A DNA stretch of 64,000 nt from Okapia johnstoni (GCA_024291935.2 CM044316.1:78632501-78696500); one strand, 5' to 3'. Counted from the stretch's first letter, positions 24,885-38,832 are shown. Notes: a model not told the origin generated them from the letters alone. Numbers and translations: made by a program.

Positions 24885-25175
24885 AGCCAGCCCCAGCTGG
24901 ATTGTTTAGGCAGTGAAACTACTTTGTACCACAGTGGTGGATATATGTTATCATACATCTGTCCAAATCCATAGAATGTACAACCCCAAGAGCGAATCCT
25001 CAAGTAAACTGTGGTCTCGGGGTGACTGTGCTATGCCATTTAGATTCATCACTTGTAGGGATGTTGATTATTGGGAGACCCTGCACATATGGTTGTGGAA
25101 GCAGGGGTCATATGGGAAATCTCTATTCTTTCCCCAGATTTTGCTGTGAACCTAAAACTGCTCCAAAAGACAGTC
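24885..25175 (+). mobile_element. Ancient L1M 3' end
   Basis: The order 'cagtggtggatatatgttat', 'ccaaatccatagaatgtaca', 'gtctcggggtgactgtgc', 'tgttgattattgggagaccc' and 'ttttgctgtgaacctaaaac' is that of old mammalian L1M 3' UTRs. Confidence 0.75.
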
Positions 25176-25324
25176 TGCATCTAAACAAATCTGATCCAGT
25201 CTTAAGCTTCCATTTGAGTCATTTTTTTTGTTCAGTCATTTCCATAGTTATATTATTTGATTATTTTCTTTTAAAATCAGTCTATTTGATTTATTCTCTC
25301 TTCATCCTACTGCTAATATCCACT
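25176..25324. other. Unrecognised T-rich sequence
   Basis: T-rich with no recognised family. Confidence 0.4.
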
Positions 25325-25505
25325 TACTGAATGCTCACTTGTGTTTAGTACCTAATGCACATACCATTAACCGTTTGAATTTCCATGTTGAAGTAGAAAT
25401 TATCATTTCCTTTTTTAGGTGAGGCATCTTAGGTTTACAAATTTAGTTAGCTTGTTTAAATCATATAGCTGAGAAGCAACAACATCTGTTATGTCATAGG
25501 ATTAA
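25325..25505 (-). mobile_element. MIR SINE remnant, antisense
   Basis: 'tttagtacctaatgcacata', 'ttttttaggtgaggcatctt' and 'aaatcatatagctgagaagc' follow antisense MIR order. Confidence 0.55.
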
Positions 25506-27299
25506 TCACATTATACAGTTATTAGTGATGATAAACTGTATCAGTTCAAATCCCATTAATATTTTTTCCTGAAGGAATTCTTCAAAATTGTCTGTTATAC
25601 CTCTGTAAAGCTACCTTCCCCAGAACTTCTGAATGAAATTAAATTCTTTTGCAGAATGAGTTACAATTGATTCAAGAGTTTCAAAAGCTGGGTGAAAGTT
25701 GATCATTGTATTTGACTTATCATTCAGTGTTTCCTACCAAGATTTTGGGACAGTTAAGGGCTATATTTCAGAGAATGGGGATATCTAGACTGCTGTTATA
25801 GGAGTTACATACTCTAGAAGAAATAGATGATACTATTTCAATTATAATGAGGGGCTAAAAGTTGCCTGCAACATTGTTGTAGTTGAGGGACAGAAAGTTG
25901 ATGAAGTCAAAGCTGGGGGACAAGGATATTCATAATACATATAGATATGGATGGATGGTTATATTTTAAAGATAAACAGATACTTTAGTCTTCTAGAGTG
26001 AAGAACTATTAGCATATTCATAAATTAATAATCTGTTTATATTTTTTGAAAGGAAAATATTGAAGAGCTTTTAGAAGACTCTATGCCATTGCTACATGTA
26101 TCAAAATGTGAAAATGCTGACTCAGTCTTTTCCTTTAAATGCTTGATTCAGTAAATTGTATTATAATTCTGAAAATCAAACAGTATTAAAGACTGCAAGG
26201 AAGTCCCAAGTCAGAACAACAAATGACTACTATGGATAACCTGAGTATTATCAAATCAAATTTTGTTTTGTTTCTCATTTCTTATCCTTACTAAACACAT
26301 GGCTATGGCCCTTAGCTATGACAGACATACATGAGCATAATGAGGCAGATACAGATTAAATGAAATAAAATTTCTGTATTAAGAGAGAAAGAAGAGAGGG
26401 ATATGTGAGTTTAGGTGGCTATAAAATAATCAGATTTAGGTTGGCTTCTACTTTTTTAGTGCTTTCTTATTTTGGGGACACAGTAAAATATACTGCAAAC
26501 CACATGGCATACTTTGAAATTACAGAAGCATTGTCTCACATTCAGGTCCAAAAAACCAGAGCAGGATAATTTAAAAAGAGGCAAAACAATTACATTTTAA
26601 AGCCACAGGCACCCCTAATGGACCGAAACTTCCTATAGAGAAAAAAGAGGGGGCTGGCAAACAAGAGGTCTAAAATAGGCATTTTCAGAATATTACCATA
26701 AAGAGAGAGATTGCTATAATTTAACCACTGAGTTGAAATCTGAAATCCTTAAAGTGCATTTTTAGGCTGCTGATCCTGACCTCCTACAGACCAATTAAAG
26801 CTAAATAATTGTTGTTGGTATGACAACCTCAGGGAGAAACAAAAGACTTCACTTTCTTTAACAGAAGCCTCAAAGTTGTTCTTTAGAATAGGAAATAGGC
26901 AGGGGTGGCCATAAATTGTGGTAGCTTATGAGATCATGTTGGATAATGACATTTTTTCTTATAATAATGTCATTAAGACCACAATGGATAATAAAGGGCT
27001 AACCCATGCATATCACTGATTTGTGCATTTCAGCTGTCTTCAATGCAAGAATTGATTATCAAAGCCAAATTGATTATTTCATTTATATGAATAGTAAGGT
27101 GTTTAAGCACGATTTCAAATGCATGATTCTTTAATTTTATGTCTCAGTAGGAGATGCGTTAAAAGGTCTGATGGTCAAAGCTCACGTACATTTAATTTAA
27201 AAGAAACACATTTGCAAATGGTCACATTTGACCTATGTAAAAGCTGCTACTATTGATCCCATGGAAATGAAGATGCTTATACTTTTCCTTGCTTAGTAT
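25506..27299. other. Unrecognised unique sequence
   Basis: About 1.8 kb without a recognised repeat or gene. A 10-bp-stem inverted repeat (arms 26944-26953 and 26966-26975) is the only local structure seen. Confidence 0.5.
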
Positions 27300-28051
27300 A
27301 CATCACTCGATTTTATTGGGATATGATTGATGTACAATAAAGTACACATATTGATGTAGAATTTTATGAGTTTTAACATGTATTCACTCATGAACTCACC
27401 ACTGCAATAGAGGTAATGAAAATATACATTATTCCTCCCAAATTTCTATGTCTCATTGTTATCCATTTATGGTCCATTCCCTCTCCCTGAGGAAAACTTT
27501 TAATAATCAATTTATCTGTTCTCTGTTATCATAAATTAGCTTACCTTTTCTAGAATTTTAAATAACTGGAATCAATAGAGTAAGTACTCTTTTGGTCTGG
27601 CTTCTTTCATTCAGCATAACTATTTGAGATTTATCCATTTTGTTGTGTTCCTTTTTATTACTGACTAGTGTACTATTTATGAATATACTACAATTTGTTT
27701 CATCACGTATTCTGATCACCAACCCTTTATGAAATATGAGCTTGCAAGTATTTTTCCAAGCCTATGGCTGATCTTTTCATTTTCTTAAGTTTCTTTTGAA
27801 AAGTTGAAGATTTTAACTGTGATTAAATCTAATTTGCAAATCTTTTTTTTATGGATTGTGCTTTTGCCATCTAAAAATATGTACTTAAATCACAATGTTT
27901 TTCTCCTGTTTCTTTTAGCACTTACAGTTTTAAGTATTTTATTTAGGTTTACAATATATTTCCATTAAATTTTTATATCTAAAAAAAAGTAAACATCTGT
28001 TGTTTTTCTCTTCCTCTCTTTTTTTGTTTTTTGGTGTTGTGTGTGTTTGCA

Positions 28052-28087
<36 letters not shown>

Positions 28088-28420
28088 GATCATGGCTGTT
28101 CAATTTTTCCAACATCATTTGTTGAAAAAAATGATCATTTACTCATTTGACTGTCGACATCTTTATCAAAAGTCAATTAACTACCCACAAGTCTCTTCTG
28201 GATTTTCTACTGTGTTCCACTGATACGTTAGCCATTACTACACTATTTTGATTACTGGAGACTTACACTAAACATTTCGTATCAACTAGAGTATGTACTA
28301 CATTTTTTTTCAAAGTTGGAAAAACCAAAGTCATTTTAGTTATTTTAGGTCCTATATTAGCAAATAAATGTATAATGATTGTCAACATCTTCAGCCTAAG
28401 TCTTGGCACGATTTGTTAAT
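27300..28420 (-). mobile_element. Ancient L1 LINE, antisense (3' UTR into ORF2)
   Basis: On the plus strand it reads as the complement of an old L1. Blocks are 'gcttctttcattcagcataa' (3' UTR), 'gagatttatccattttgttg', 'tggctgatcttttcattttc' (ORF2), 'aacatcatttgttgaaaaaa', 'gtgttccactgatacgttag' and 'ttgattactggagacttaca'. Segments are missing between blocks. No frame survives. Confidence 0.75.
28036..28086. repeat. (GT)n microsatellite, 16 uninterrupted units
   Basis: 28055-28086 is a perfect (GT)16, preceded by an interrupted TG stretch from about 28036. It lies inside the antisense L1. Confidence 0.97.
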
Positions 28421-30789
28421 TGACAATATGAATTACCAACTTGTTAATGTTACTCATCTTGACCTGACTCACTTTGCTAGTAGGACATTTTATTACGCCT
28501 ATTGTGATGTCCAGTTCATAAAATTCAGTCAAAATTATGTGTTGTCTCAACTTAAGGAAGTATTTTGAAGATAAACATGATTTCCTTTTGCTGAAGTAAA
28601 AAAAAAAATAGCATCAAAGTATCTAGATCTAAATAAAGAGACAGAATAATCTTTTCAGGTGACATAGAACAGCTAATGGCAACTAGAATGTAATAGCAAC
28701 ACCAGCCTTTTTAATTGGTATCACAGGGGGCTGACTTTTCAAGCATAATTATATGTTGTCTTTAATCCCCAAACATAGAAACACTCAACAGATCGCACCC
28801 ATGTGCTGTAAAGCTTTTTTTTTTTTTCTCTTTTAAGTTTCCCTTTAGCTACAAAGGTATAGATGTTGCATATGAGACTGGTTACTATAAAGTAAAACTA
28901 CAGGTCAGCTGTCTCACTGTGGCACAGTATATACTATAGGAAGAGCAGTCGATGGCTATAATTTGAAAATTACACTTCAAATTGTGTGACCACACAATTA
29001 TAATTTTTATTCTGGGGACTTTCCAGGGATTTTTAAACCTCTCAACATGTCAGAGATAAATGGTCAACAGCAACATTCATGTTTTCACCAGTAATATAGA
29101 AAGCTTAAGTTCTACATAATTTCTAAAATAGCTAAACCATTTACTTAGATCAAAGTTAATCCTCATATTTTACATGAGGATTTAGACAACTAGCTAGAAA
29201 CTCAGAAATAGAATACCTCTGAGCCTACTAAACCTTATACTGAAAAAGATCAGAAAAACTGCAATTTGTTTTTCTTAAAGCAAGATACTAAATTCTGCTA
29301 TATAGAATTGAGACATGCACTATTCTAGACAAATATTTTGATTGTGAGGGAAATAACCCTACTCAGATCACTCTGAGCAAAAGGAAAAGGGAACCAGGAA
29401 GCCATCAAGGACCAAGGTAGTTCTAGAAACCTGCTATTGTTTGCCATGTCAGTCTGTCATCTGTCTCTCATTCACCCTTCTTGCTCTTACGGTTTCTTAG
29501 ATTCTCCTTCAAGAGATTATACATTGTCCTCTCTGCTTACTTAGGGCCTCCAGGCCTTTGCTCTTTATTTTATTTAAACATGCTCTCAAGACTTTTTAAA
29601 TGACCTAGCTCTTCTTCCTCAAGAGTATCCTTTAAGTTAGTGAGACAAGGGTTACAGGAGGAAATTATTAGAAGATGGTGTACAAAAATAGGTAACAAAA
29701 CAGCACATGTAAATGTGCATTGTCCTTCAGAAGATATTTCTATGTCATTTCTTGGGTATCTGGCATCTATATTAGTTAGGAAAAAAAGTACAATTCAAGA
29801 TTTGGTATAACTGTCATGTCACTATTGCTAGTGAAGTGGTAGACCAAAATAAGACATCAAAATATGTAGGATGCATCAAAATGTCCAGGAAGTGCTTAAA
29901 GAGATGTTTTACTTAATACAGTTTTATATGTCTGTGTAAAATGTATTGCTCCCTTTAAATTAAATTATTGAAATTACTGTCTCAGCTACAATACTTAAGA
30001 TTATAAAATGAAACTCTGTACTGTTACGTATTCCATATGAGTGGACATACTGTCCACTTTGAGGTGATCTAAAAGCACGGAAAGCACATGCTTCAGTAAC
30101 AAGGATCATGTCTGCTGCATATCTTTGGGTGACTTTATACAATATCATATTATTACATGCTAGAGCTTGTTTTATCTGTTTCAGTTATGCATGTACACAA
30201 CTTGTCCCCAACTAGGTTTAAGTAGCTGTTGATTATTCACTACTGTTCACAGACAAAAACAGGTATTTCCATGGTGACTTCCTATACAAAACTGTGGAAA
30301 CTTTGAAGTTTCCCAAAAGCAACTGTCATGGCATAATTATGGCATTCACAGTAAATTAAGACATAGGTAGAAGCAAGGTCTAAATTTCAAAATGGTACCC
30401 AAGTATTAAATTAATGCTAGGCGGGAAAATCAAGCTCTGTATCAAATGTTTTGTACTTCTGTTGGCTTAAGAAAAAGCGACCTCTGTTAATAGCTATAAG
30501 CATCATCAAGACATAAAGTTTGTTTAGGATTTTTACATTACTCCCCCTTTTAAGATACAAGATAAGGACAATTCTCTCCCATGTTTGAGGTTTGGCTAAA
30601 GAAATTTGAAAGGAAGTGATGCACATCACACAAGGAAGCTGTAAAACTCATTGGATAATTCACTTTGCTTCCTTTTCCTGACACAATAAGTCATCCAAGT
30701 ATGTATGGGCAAAAAGCCTTCATTAACTGAGTCTTAGAGAAATTGTGATAAAGCATCTCCAATTAGCCTGACGACTTTAGCTTCTCTCT
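28421..30789. other. Unrecognised unique sequence
   Basis: No gene or confidently assigned repeat in about 2.4 kb. Poly-T runs lie at about 28814-28828. A segment near 29340-29480 vaguely resembles an old interspersed repeat but could not be named. Confidence 0.45.
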
Positions 30790-30880
30790 ATTGAAAATGT
30801 AATATGAGTGAGAAATAAACTTTCATTTTATTTAAGCCACTGAAATTTTGAGATCTAGGGGCTATTGTTATCATAGCATT
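30790..30880 (+). mobile_element. Possible ancient LTR-type 3' end
   Basis: 'gtgagaaataaactttcatt' followed by 'atttaagccactgaaatttt' resembles the polyadenylation end of old MaLR or similar LTRs. Only this end is recognisable. Confidence 0.3.
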
Positions 30881-31246
30881 ACCTCTAAGACTACTGAATC
30901 ACACCACACAGCCTCACACATACCCCTCAAGAACATTCACCCAACAAAAGGGAAAGAAATTGTATCAAACACAGAGATTCCAATAAGAGTAAATTTAAAA
31001 CTAAAAGAGCCTCCTGGCTTAAGAGGTAATGCAAGAATATTATTTGAGAAGTGGGAAAACTATTACATTTTAAAACAATTCTTAATCTTTCAGAAAAAGC
31101 TTATGGGTTTCAAAAAAATTTTTTTTTCATTATTTGTGAGTATTTCAACACTTTTACTTCTTACCAGTGACAATGAATGCTGGAACCTGCATACCTCATA
31201 ACTTTAATTCTGAGATTATTTACATTGATCTTAAACCAGCGAAGGA
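30881..31246. other. Unrecognised sequence
   Basis: A 117-codon frame on plus-strand 30848-31201 starts within the possible LTR end and has no recognisable domain. Treated as chance. Confidence 0.45.
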
Positions 31247-31385
31247 AAAATGAAAGTGGTAGTCTCTCAGTCATGTCCAGCTCTTTGCAACCCCATGGGC
31301 TGTAGCCCACCAAGCTCTTCAGTTCATGAACTCTCCAGGCAAAGAATACTGGAGTGGGTAGCCGTTCCAGGAAACCAAGAATCAG
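31247..31385 (-). mobile_element. Bov SINE tail, antisense, internally deleted
   Basis: The minus-strand BovB-derived tail is clear, with a 'cagtattctttgcctggaga' block. The tRNA-derived head is missing or reduced to a short scrap near 31365-31385, so it is partial. Confidence 0.8.
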
Positions 31386-34300
31386 GCTTAAAGACAAGTA
31401 AGTAATCTAAATAAATCTGCACAGTGCGAAAGATTGTAAAATAGAACTCAGGAAGTGTCTCTCCACAATGACTACTAACATATTCGTTATTTGTATAGAT
31501 GGGTGAATTTACCTACATGGTACCTGTGACAATGCCAAAATCATAGGTCTGGCAGTCTCCTCCACCTGAAGTAGAAAGTGTGCATTAGTTCAATCAAAAT
31601 GATACTCCTCATACTGCTTGGCACTAATGACCAATCACTTCCTTAGCTGCTTAAAATCTAGGTCATTTCTTAGAATTTCAAAGTTGAAGCCTTTCATATG
31701 TTTTAATAATACGAGTTTTGAAGTATTATAGCAAAATTTTGTGATCTAGCTTTTCTGTATTGGAAAGGATATTTAAAAAAACTGTGTGAGTAATGAATCA
31801 AGAGCAAGAGATCTATAAAGCACAGTCATCAAATGCCTCTGCCCAGACAGTCTTCAGATTGGACAAGCTGTGCCACCTACATTGAGTTATAAGTACGGGG
31901 AAAGGTAGTTAATATTTTTACAGGCATGGATCAGAACATAAGCCATTGCTGTTGTTGAGTACTGCAGATAAAGTCTGACAAAGTAACATGTAGACAATTT
32001 TCAAATACAATACTCATCCATTGTTCTTAATTATCGGATCTGTCCATCTTCAGAGCCTACCCAGTATTGTGTAGCCTATTCCAACCCTTGAGGCATGACA
32101 GTCCTGAAAGCTCTCTGCTTGTCTTAGTGAGGACATAATGATTTTATTCCTTTCAATCTCCTAAGCAATGCTTCAAATTAACAATACACTTTTCCTTGAA
32201 GTATCTGAGAGTAGACTACTGCAAATCTTTCTTATCTACCCTTAGAACTTAAATGAGAAGTAAACTACAATTTCTTCTATTATGCCCCTTTCATCTGCCA
32301 CGTAGTAAGTGAAATGACTATGCAGCACCATCAAACCATTGAAAAAACCAACATGAGGGTCCAAAACTTGTTTCCAGGGTGTAGCCTAATATCCAAGAAA
32401 TAAAATAAAGCTTGTTTCTATAGGTAAATTATACATGTACTATACTGAACTCGGAAAACGATGTTACTTTTAATGAAATGCATAGAAATCATGATATAGA
32501 ATATAGTTACAAAATTCCGAAAGCTCAAAGTCTTATTTGTAAATCAAGGATTGAACTTGATTATCATGTCTTTGCCAAATACTCTAGATTTGGTAAAAAG
32601 CCCTATCTCATTATAATTTCTTTTAATGTGATTTCTAATAATTTAAACAGTGTAACATCATACATAATACATGTCAATATACTGTGCCAATATAGGATGT
32701 GATATAGCTATATGCCTCTTTTATATTTAAGATGTATGAACTCAATACATCCTGTTATCCAATGCAGCCAGGAAGACATTTGTGAAGAAAGTTAACTCGG
32801 TACTCTTTCCCTCAAAAGAAAAAAGAAAGACAAATTCTTTCTTTGGGTTTTGAGAACATTACCAAACATATTAATTATTTTCAATATAGCTTCTCGAGGA
32901 AAAATCATTATCAGTTAAAAGATAAACATGTACAGTATTTTATGATAACAAATATGTTAAATTAAAGGTCAATCCAGTAAACAAGTGAGGGAAAGAGTAA
33001 GCAGCAAAAATCGAATGGATGTATGTAAAGATAGGTTAGTACATATCTTTTCACTTATAAGGACAATAATGATGATAAAAAATATGATAATACTGACAAT
33101 GATAATAACAAAAAGAAGCTTCTAGTCTTTTTAGGAACTTATAGTGTCTTTGGGGAAGAAAACTCCAAGACATCACAATCAAAATTTTAATGAGACTTCA
33201 AACCTTCAAAATACCGTCAGAGAAGCTGCTCCCTTTTCCTTACTTTTTAAAAAGGAATTGAGAAATGTGAACGCTTAGAAAAAACAAAATATAGGCTGGC
33301 AGGAAGAAATTCCATCTTGTTGGGTCTCTGAAACAGCGGAGGACTGAACACTTGTAAACACGGTACCTTGAGCAATAGTTGCCTTATGGCTTGTAGTTTG
33401 AGGCCAAGAATAGCATGATAAACTTAGAATGTGTTTATCTCTTGGCAGCTTCATTTTACTTGCAAGCTGGGAGGGACAAAGACCAACAATTTTCCACCTA
33501 CAAAGTGCATCTAAGCTGGCAGGCAGCTCAGTGAGTAAGTCAACTTGAACCTCCAGATCACAACTACTCTCAAAGACAGATGGACAGTTTTGGAAAGGGG
33601 ATGATTCAGCCAATACCTCAAGGCATTTACGGTTACAGAGTCCTGTAGTTGGGAGGGAGGTAGTTGGGGGGGAGCTTTAATTTGGAGACTTCACATACAT
33701 TTCATGCTATTTTAAGAGAAACAGTATGTGTGCAAATTTTTACAATTCCATGTTCATTGCTGGTTGAAAACAGGTAGGAAGATGGCAGCATTTTAAGAAC
33801 CTGTGTTTTCTCTCCAAAACAGAGAAAATACTGTTTTAAAATACAGATACTTTCAAATACAGATTCTATTCTGTTATTATTTTTTCCACCTCTTTCGTAA
33901 GAGTGAAAAGCACTGTCTTATTCATTGGCTTACTGTCAATTATTTAATGACTGATTATAAACCTAGGTAGACTTTTATGCTTTACCTTCAAATTACTTAA
34001 TTTAGGATTAGTGTTAATTATATGAAGTGTTGGGGAAAGAGGAGCTTGGATGCTGTAATTTTGAAGACTGAGCAGAAGAACTTCTTGTTACAAGGTTTGA
34101 GACATCTGCCGAAGTTGGGTTATTTGTGTAGTAGGGGTGTTATGTTTCAAATTATAGATATTTTGAGATCATAAAACAAAACTCTTTTTTTAACCCACTA
34201 AATTCATATGTTTTGCTCTCCATACAATCCTCTTCTGCTTCAACACAGAGCTGATCACCCAAGATGATTCTGAATGCTTGGAAAGTGCAGGTAAAATCTT

Positions 34301-35028
34301 TTGGTATTGGGAGAGCCATTTTATGGATATAGCATTGATCTGATTTGACAACAAATTGGGAAAAATTATTATCAGAAGAAATAAAGGATAATCCAGCCTC
34401 TCTTCATGAAACATTTCATGATTCAACAGAAAATACAATCAATTTCAGAATGGGAACTAAATATGATCAACTGTTTACTCAAGACTATCTGTTAGAAATG
34501 TGTTTCATGTGGAATAAAAGGATTTTTCATACTTATTTTACAAGTTATTAAAAAGTAGACTTATAAAGAGAAAAAGTAATCAAAGCAATAAACACTGGAA
34601 TGTTAGAAGTAGACTCTCTCTGTAGTTCTGAGAATGACTCATCATGGTTTCTTCCAGACAGTGGCAAATTAACATATTTTACACCCAGAAGAAATTAATG
34701 CAGTTGAGCCTGCCAAATTCCAATTCCTTTGCCGTGCCACATGTCCAGAATAATTGTTTGTTTCCCCTGAAAAAGGTTTCCTGTGGACCTCCACTACAGC
34801 TCATGCTGCAGTTTAAGTCCTGACAAAGAAGGCTAGTTATTTTTTTTCAGTTGCATCTTACAATCCTTAATTTGTTGAAGAGATCCAGCCCAATCCAGAC
34901 CAGTGTTATCTTTTTGCCTTTTATCTCATACCCTGACTACTCTACTTGCTCTGTTGGAATAATACCACTACATGGAAAACTAACTGGATTAAATATCTCT
35001 ATCTTTTACTAACATGCCATTGGGAAAA
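31386..35028. other. Low-repeat 3.6-kb stretch
   Basis: No repeat family or gene recognised. It holds a cryptic ATG/ATA-rich tract at about 33063-33110 and a G-rich tract at about 33651-33673. A 112-codon frame on the complement of 33275-33613 has no recognisable feature. Confidence 0.5.
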
Positions 35029-35256
35029 GGGCTTCCCAGGTGGCACTAGTGGTAAAGAACATCCTGCCAATACAGGAGACATAAGAGATGTGGGTTTGAT
35101 CCCTGAGTTGGGAAGATCCCCTGAAGGAGGGCAAGGCAAGCCATTCCAGTATTCTTGCCTGGAGAATCTAATAGAGAGAGGAGTCTGGTGGGCTATAGTT
35201 CATGGGGTCACACAGAGTTGGACACGTCTGAAGCAACTTAGCATGCATGCATGCAT
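35029..35256 (+). mobile_element. Bov-tA SINE
   Basis: Starts 'gggcttcccaggtggcacta', has 'gggtttgatccctgagttgg' over the B box, and ends 'cttagcatgcatgcatgc'. The flanks 'cattgggaaaa' (35018-35028) and 'cattggttaaaa' (from 35254) are a likely, slightly altered target-site duplication. Confidence 0.92.
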
Positions 35257-37494
35257 TGGTTAAAAGGTGTTTTAAGAAACTGTTTTTTCTCTTGAAAACA
35301 ACTTAATGTATCTATTCTTTAAGTTTTATAAGGATTTTAAAACTTCAATTTGGATTAAAAAATGGTCACTATTAAACACATAGGATGCTACTGAGTCTAC
35401 TGCAATTGTGACCTGGAACTCCATGCTGTTAAAGGTGAATCAGTCCCACCCAGAAAACAGCCATGTTCAATTGAAATTTGTCATTCTCATTGTCAAGTCA
35501 TCCCCTTTTAAACACAAGTATTTTAACCACTATCATGTCTATTTTGTGGAATGAGAAGTGCATGCTTTCTGAAAGAATTCAGAAGGTAAGCCTCTCTCTC
35601 TCTCACTTCATTTCCACAGTACTTGTTGCCTTCTTCTCCTTCCCACTTAACTATCCAAATATTGGAGAAGCTACAGTCTCGATAAAAATAGGACTATATC
35701 CTGAAAGGAGAAACTGTTCAAAATGAGTGAGAACCCAAGGGGAAAATAAGGCAAGGTAATTTTTAAAAGAATCTTCAAAATTTTTATCAACAGCAAAAAC
35801 GCCAGAAGTTTAAGTCAGTGATTTAACTCCCTTTACAGATATTCTAAATGCCAGAATGGATTCTCACAAAGGAAGGAATGTTAGTGATGATTCTATTTAC
35901 CCCACAGTCCTTGGAGACATGCATTATAATGGAGAAAGGTAGATAATTAGGAATTAGAAAGGAAAAGTAAAATGAGCCAGAATAGGAAGTAAGTGTTTCT
36001 ATTTTTTGGAAAAAAACAAAAAGACACACATGGAGACTGTCATAGCCACTACACACTGAGAGAAAGAAGGAAAGGTTGCCCATGTTCTGAGAACATGGAG
36101 TTCTGTCCAGGGAGAGAACATAAGAAGGTGAAAAAAGACAAAATGTAGTATCAAGGCGATTAATGCCCCAAAGATCTGGATCTCTTAACAAAAGAGGGCT
36201 TTTCTTATCTACCAAAGCCTAGAATAATTTGTTGTTTCTAGCTTTTATTGTCATAACTTGGCATATATACAAAAGCTTTGAAAAGTCTGAAAACAGAAAG
36301 AAAAAGTTTCTTCCCTCTTCTATGCCAGGGGAGACATTCTGCCAACTACCTCTTAACTTAAAAGGGAGAATCCAGTCCAATGAGACTAAGTGAGATGGCT
36401 GGAATGTAAAAACATCACTGTCCAGTACAAACAGCCAGAGAACACTTTCCATTTAAAAGTGTCTTGCTGCTGAACAAACATAGCTAACTCCCTTGAAGAT
36501 TATTTTAGCCCCCATTGCCTTTGCACAAAGATTCCTCATGTTACTCTGAGATGGTCCTTTCATTACACTGAGAACAGGCTATCTCTATTTGAGTGTGATG
36601 AGAAAATTAAGCCACTGAGGCAGATTGAAAGTTTGGCTCTGAACCATGCCATTGGAAGGACGTTCAAATGTTTACCAATGCTTTTCCTTGGCTGCACAGT
36701 ACCTGCACCTGTGTTTTATGCTAAGAAAATATTTCCGTCCCCAAGAATATTTAAACTGCTTAAATTCAAAACACAGAAGACAACTGTAACTCTCTGTTAA
36801 GGACCTGATTATTCTACTTTTGTAAAGAATTCCAATCCAATTTTAGCTTCTTCCTACCAAAATTTTTCCCCACATTCTCTTCCTACTCTTTCCTCCACCT
36901 ACATTCTGGCTAATCCCCTGACCAATACGATTTTCACTGGAGCAGCCAGTAAAAACAGAGATAAAGCAACCCCAGCATTTCATATAGAAATATAAACCCT
37001 TTACGATTATGTATACTGGCCCCAAATTAAAGTAAGCCCAATTTTAATTCTTTTGAGTTTTGATTCCTAATATTAATTACATTCAATACTTTTCTCAGGA
37101 CTCAAAATTTATCAAGTCAACTCCTGAAAGTCTATTCCCTACAAACAAACTCATGGAAAGTTACTTTGCTGAAAGCTTAGGACTTTTACCAGCTAAACTT
37201 TAAAAATAAATTACAACAGTCCATATTAGAAAGGATAGTTTCACCATCTCTTCAAGATTTCTGTATAGTTCACCATTTTTCAATTTGTCTTCATAATAAT
37301 ATCATATGGAATGCTCAATTCTTCTCTCCCCCAATATAAATATATATCCATAAAAATATGCCAGGAAAACATTTTCATTAAAAGAACATTTACATGCTCA
37401 CAAAAATGTAGTTTTGAATAAGCATTTGGATATATTATTGTGCATAAATATATTTTGAATGCAGTCTTATGAATATATTCTTATGACCCACAGA
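35257..37494. other. Unrecognised unique sequence
   Basis: No gene or repeat family recognised in about 2.2 kb. A 123-codon frame on the complement of 35844-36215 has no recognisable feature. A short (CT)7 run lies at 35591-35604. Confidence 0.5.
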
Positions 37495-37595
37495 TTTTTC
37501 CTTCTCTCTGATCTAGCTCCTTTATTACATCTTATTTCATTCTCCTCTTTCACTGTACATCAATCTCCCTCTTCATTCATTGGCCCTAAATCCAT
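37495..37595 (+). mobile_element. Possible L2 LINE remnant
   Basis: 'tctctgatctagctccttta' followed by 'tctcctctttcactgtacat' resembles the L2 coding segment rich in pyrimidines. Short and diverged. Confidence 0.4.
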
Positions 37596-38299
37596 TTCCA
37601 GTTTATCCCCAAAGTAGGATGACCAAACAAACAGGCCTAGAACATTCCTATTTCTTCACATGTGGTAGATAAAATAGTATCTGTTAAATATTTTAGTGTT
37701 CCCTTTCCCTCTCACATGACTTCTAGCTTGAACAACGTCTTCTGTGGTTCCTCTCTTGTGGCCCGTCTCTTGAATGCTCTATCTCTGTCCTCTGCAGACA
37801 GAGATGTGTTGTCTGATGGCAGGCCTAGCTATCAATAGACAGCCCCTACTTTTTATTTCAGTTCCTTTCAGTTATAGAAGTAGTCAAGGAGAGACAAATT
37901 AAAATGGCTGAAATCACTGTGAGGAAAGAAAATGAAAATTGTCAAATAAAACTTTTCTGGAAATGCCAATCGTTAGGAAAACTACTCAGTGTAATAAAAC
38001 TTACAGTACATGTGCTCAAATACTTAAAAGAAACACACACACACACACAAATGTTTGTGTATGATAAGATTTTTTTTTAATCAAACTGATCTTTAGAAAA
38101 CTGTCTTTTTGGGGATAAATCTAGAACCAAATAAAGAGAAGTAGGACAGGAAGAAGGGGTATTTGCAATAGCCCCTAGGATGACTGTGATAAGACCCTCT
38201 AGGAAAGCAAGAGTCACTGCTTTAAAAGCCTCTAAAGTAAAGATACAGAGAGAATATAACATAAATTCATGCAAACTAAGACATCAATACCACCATTTC
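37596..38299. other. Unrecognised sequence with a short (AC)n
   Basis: An (AC)8 run lies at about 38033-38049. Nothing else recognised. Confidence 0.5.
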
Positions 38300-38832
38300 A
38301 GTCAGTTCTGTTTAGTTCAGTCACTCAGTCATGTCCGACTCTTTGCAACCCATGGACTGCAGCATGCCAGGCCTCCCTGTCCATCACCAACTCCCGGAGT
38401 TTACTCAAACTCGTGTCCATTGAGTTGGTGATGCCATCCAACCACCTCACCCTCTGTTATCCCCTTCTCCTCCTGCCTTCAATCTTTCCCAGCATCAGGG
38501 TCTTTTCCATGAAGTTGGTTCTTCGCATCAGGTGGCCAAAGTATTGGAGTTTCAGCTTCAACATCAGTCCTTCCAATGAACACCCAGGACTGATCTCCTT
38601 TAGGATGGACTGGTCAGATCTCCTTGCAGTCCAAGGGACTCTCAAGAGTCCTCTCCAACACCACAGTTCAAAAGCATCAATTCTTCAGTGCTCAGCTTTC
38701 TTTCTAGTCCAACCCTCACATCCATACATGACTACTGGAAAAACCATAGCCTTGACTAGACGGACCTTTGCCAGCAAAGTAATGTCTCTGCTTTTTAATA
38801 TGCTGTCTAGATTGGTTATAACTTTTCTTCCA
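38300..38832 (-). mobile_element. BovB LINE 3' part, antisense
   Basis: The minus strand carries the C-terminal part of the BovB ORF2-like protein and the short 3' UTR. Its C-terminal coding sequence aligns with the plus-strand copies at 45.1-45.6 and 53.3-53.7 kb. It is 5'-truncated near 38832 at a 'ggaagaaaag' segment. The plus strand over this copy is open for 193 codons (38269-38850), which is an antisense by-product and not a gene. Confidence 0.93.

Noticed and set aside
26944..26975. Inverted repeat with a 10-bp stem as a functional hairpin
   Set aside because: The stem is short, AT-rich and expected by chance at this composition.
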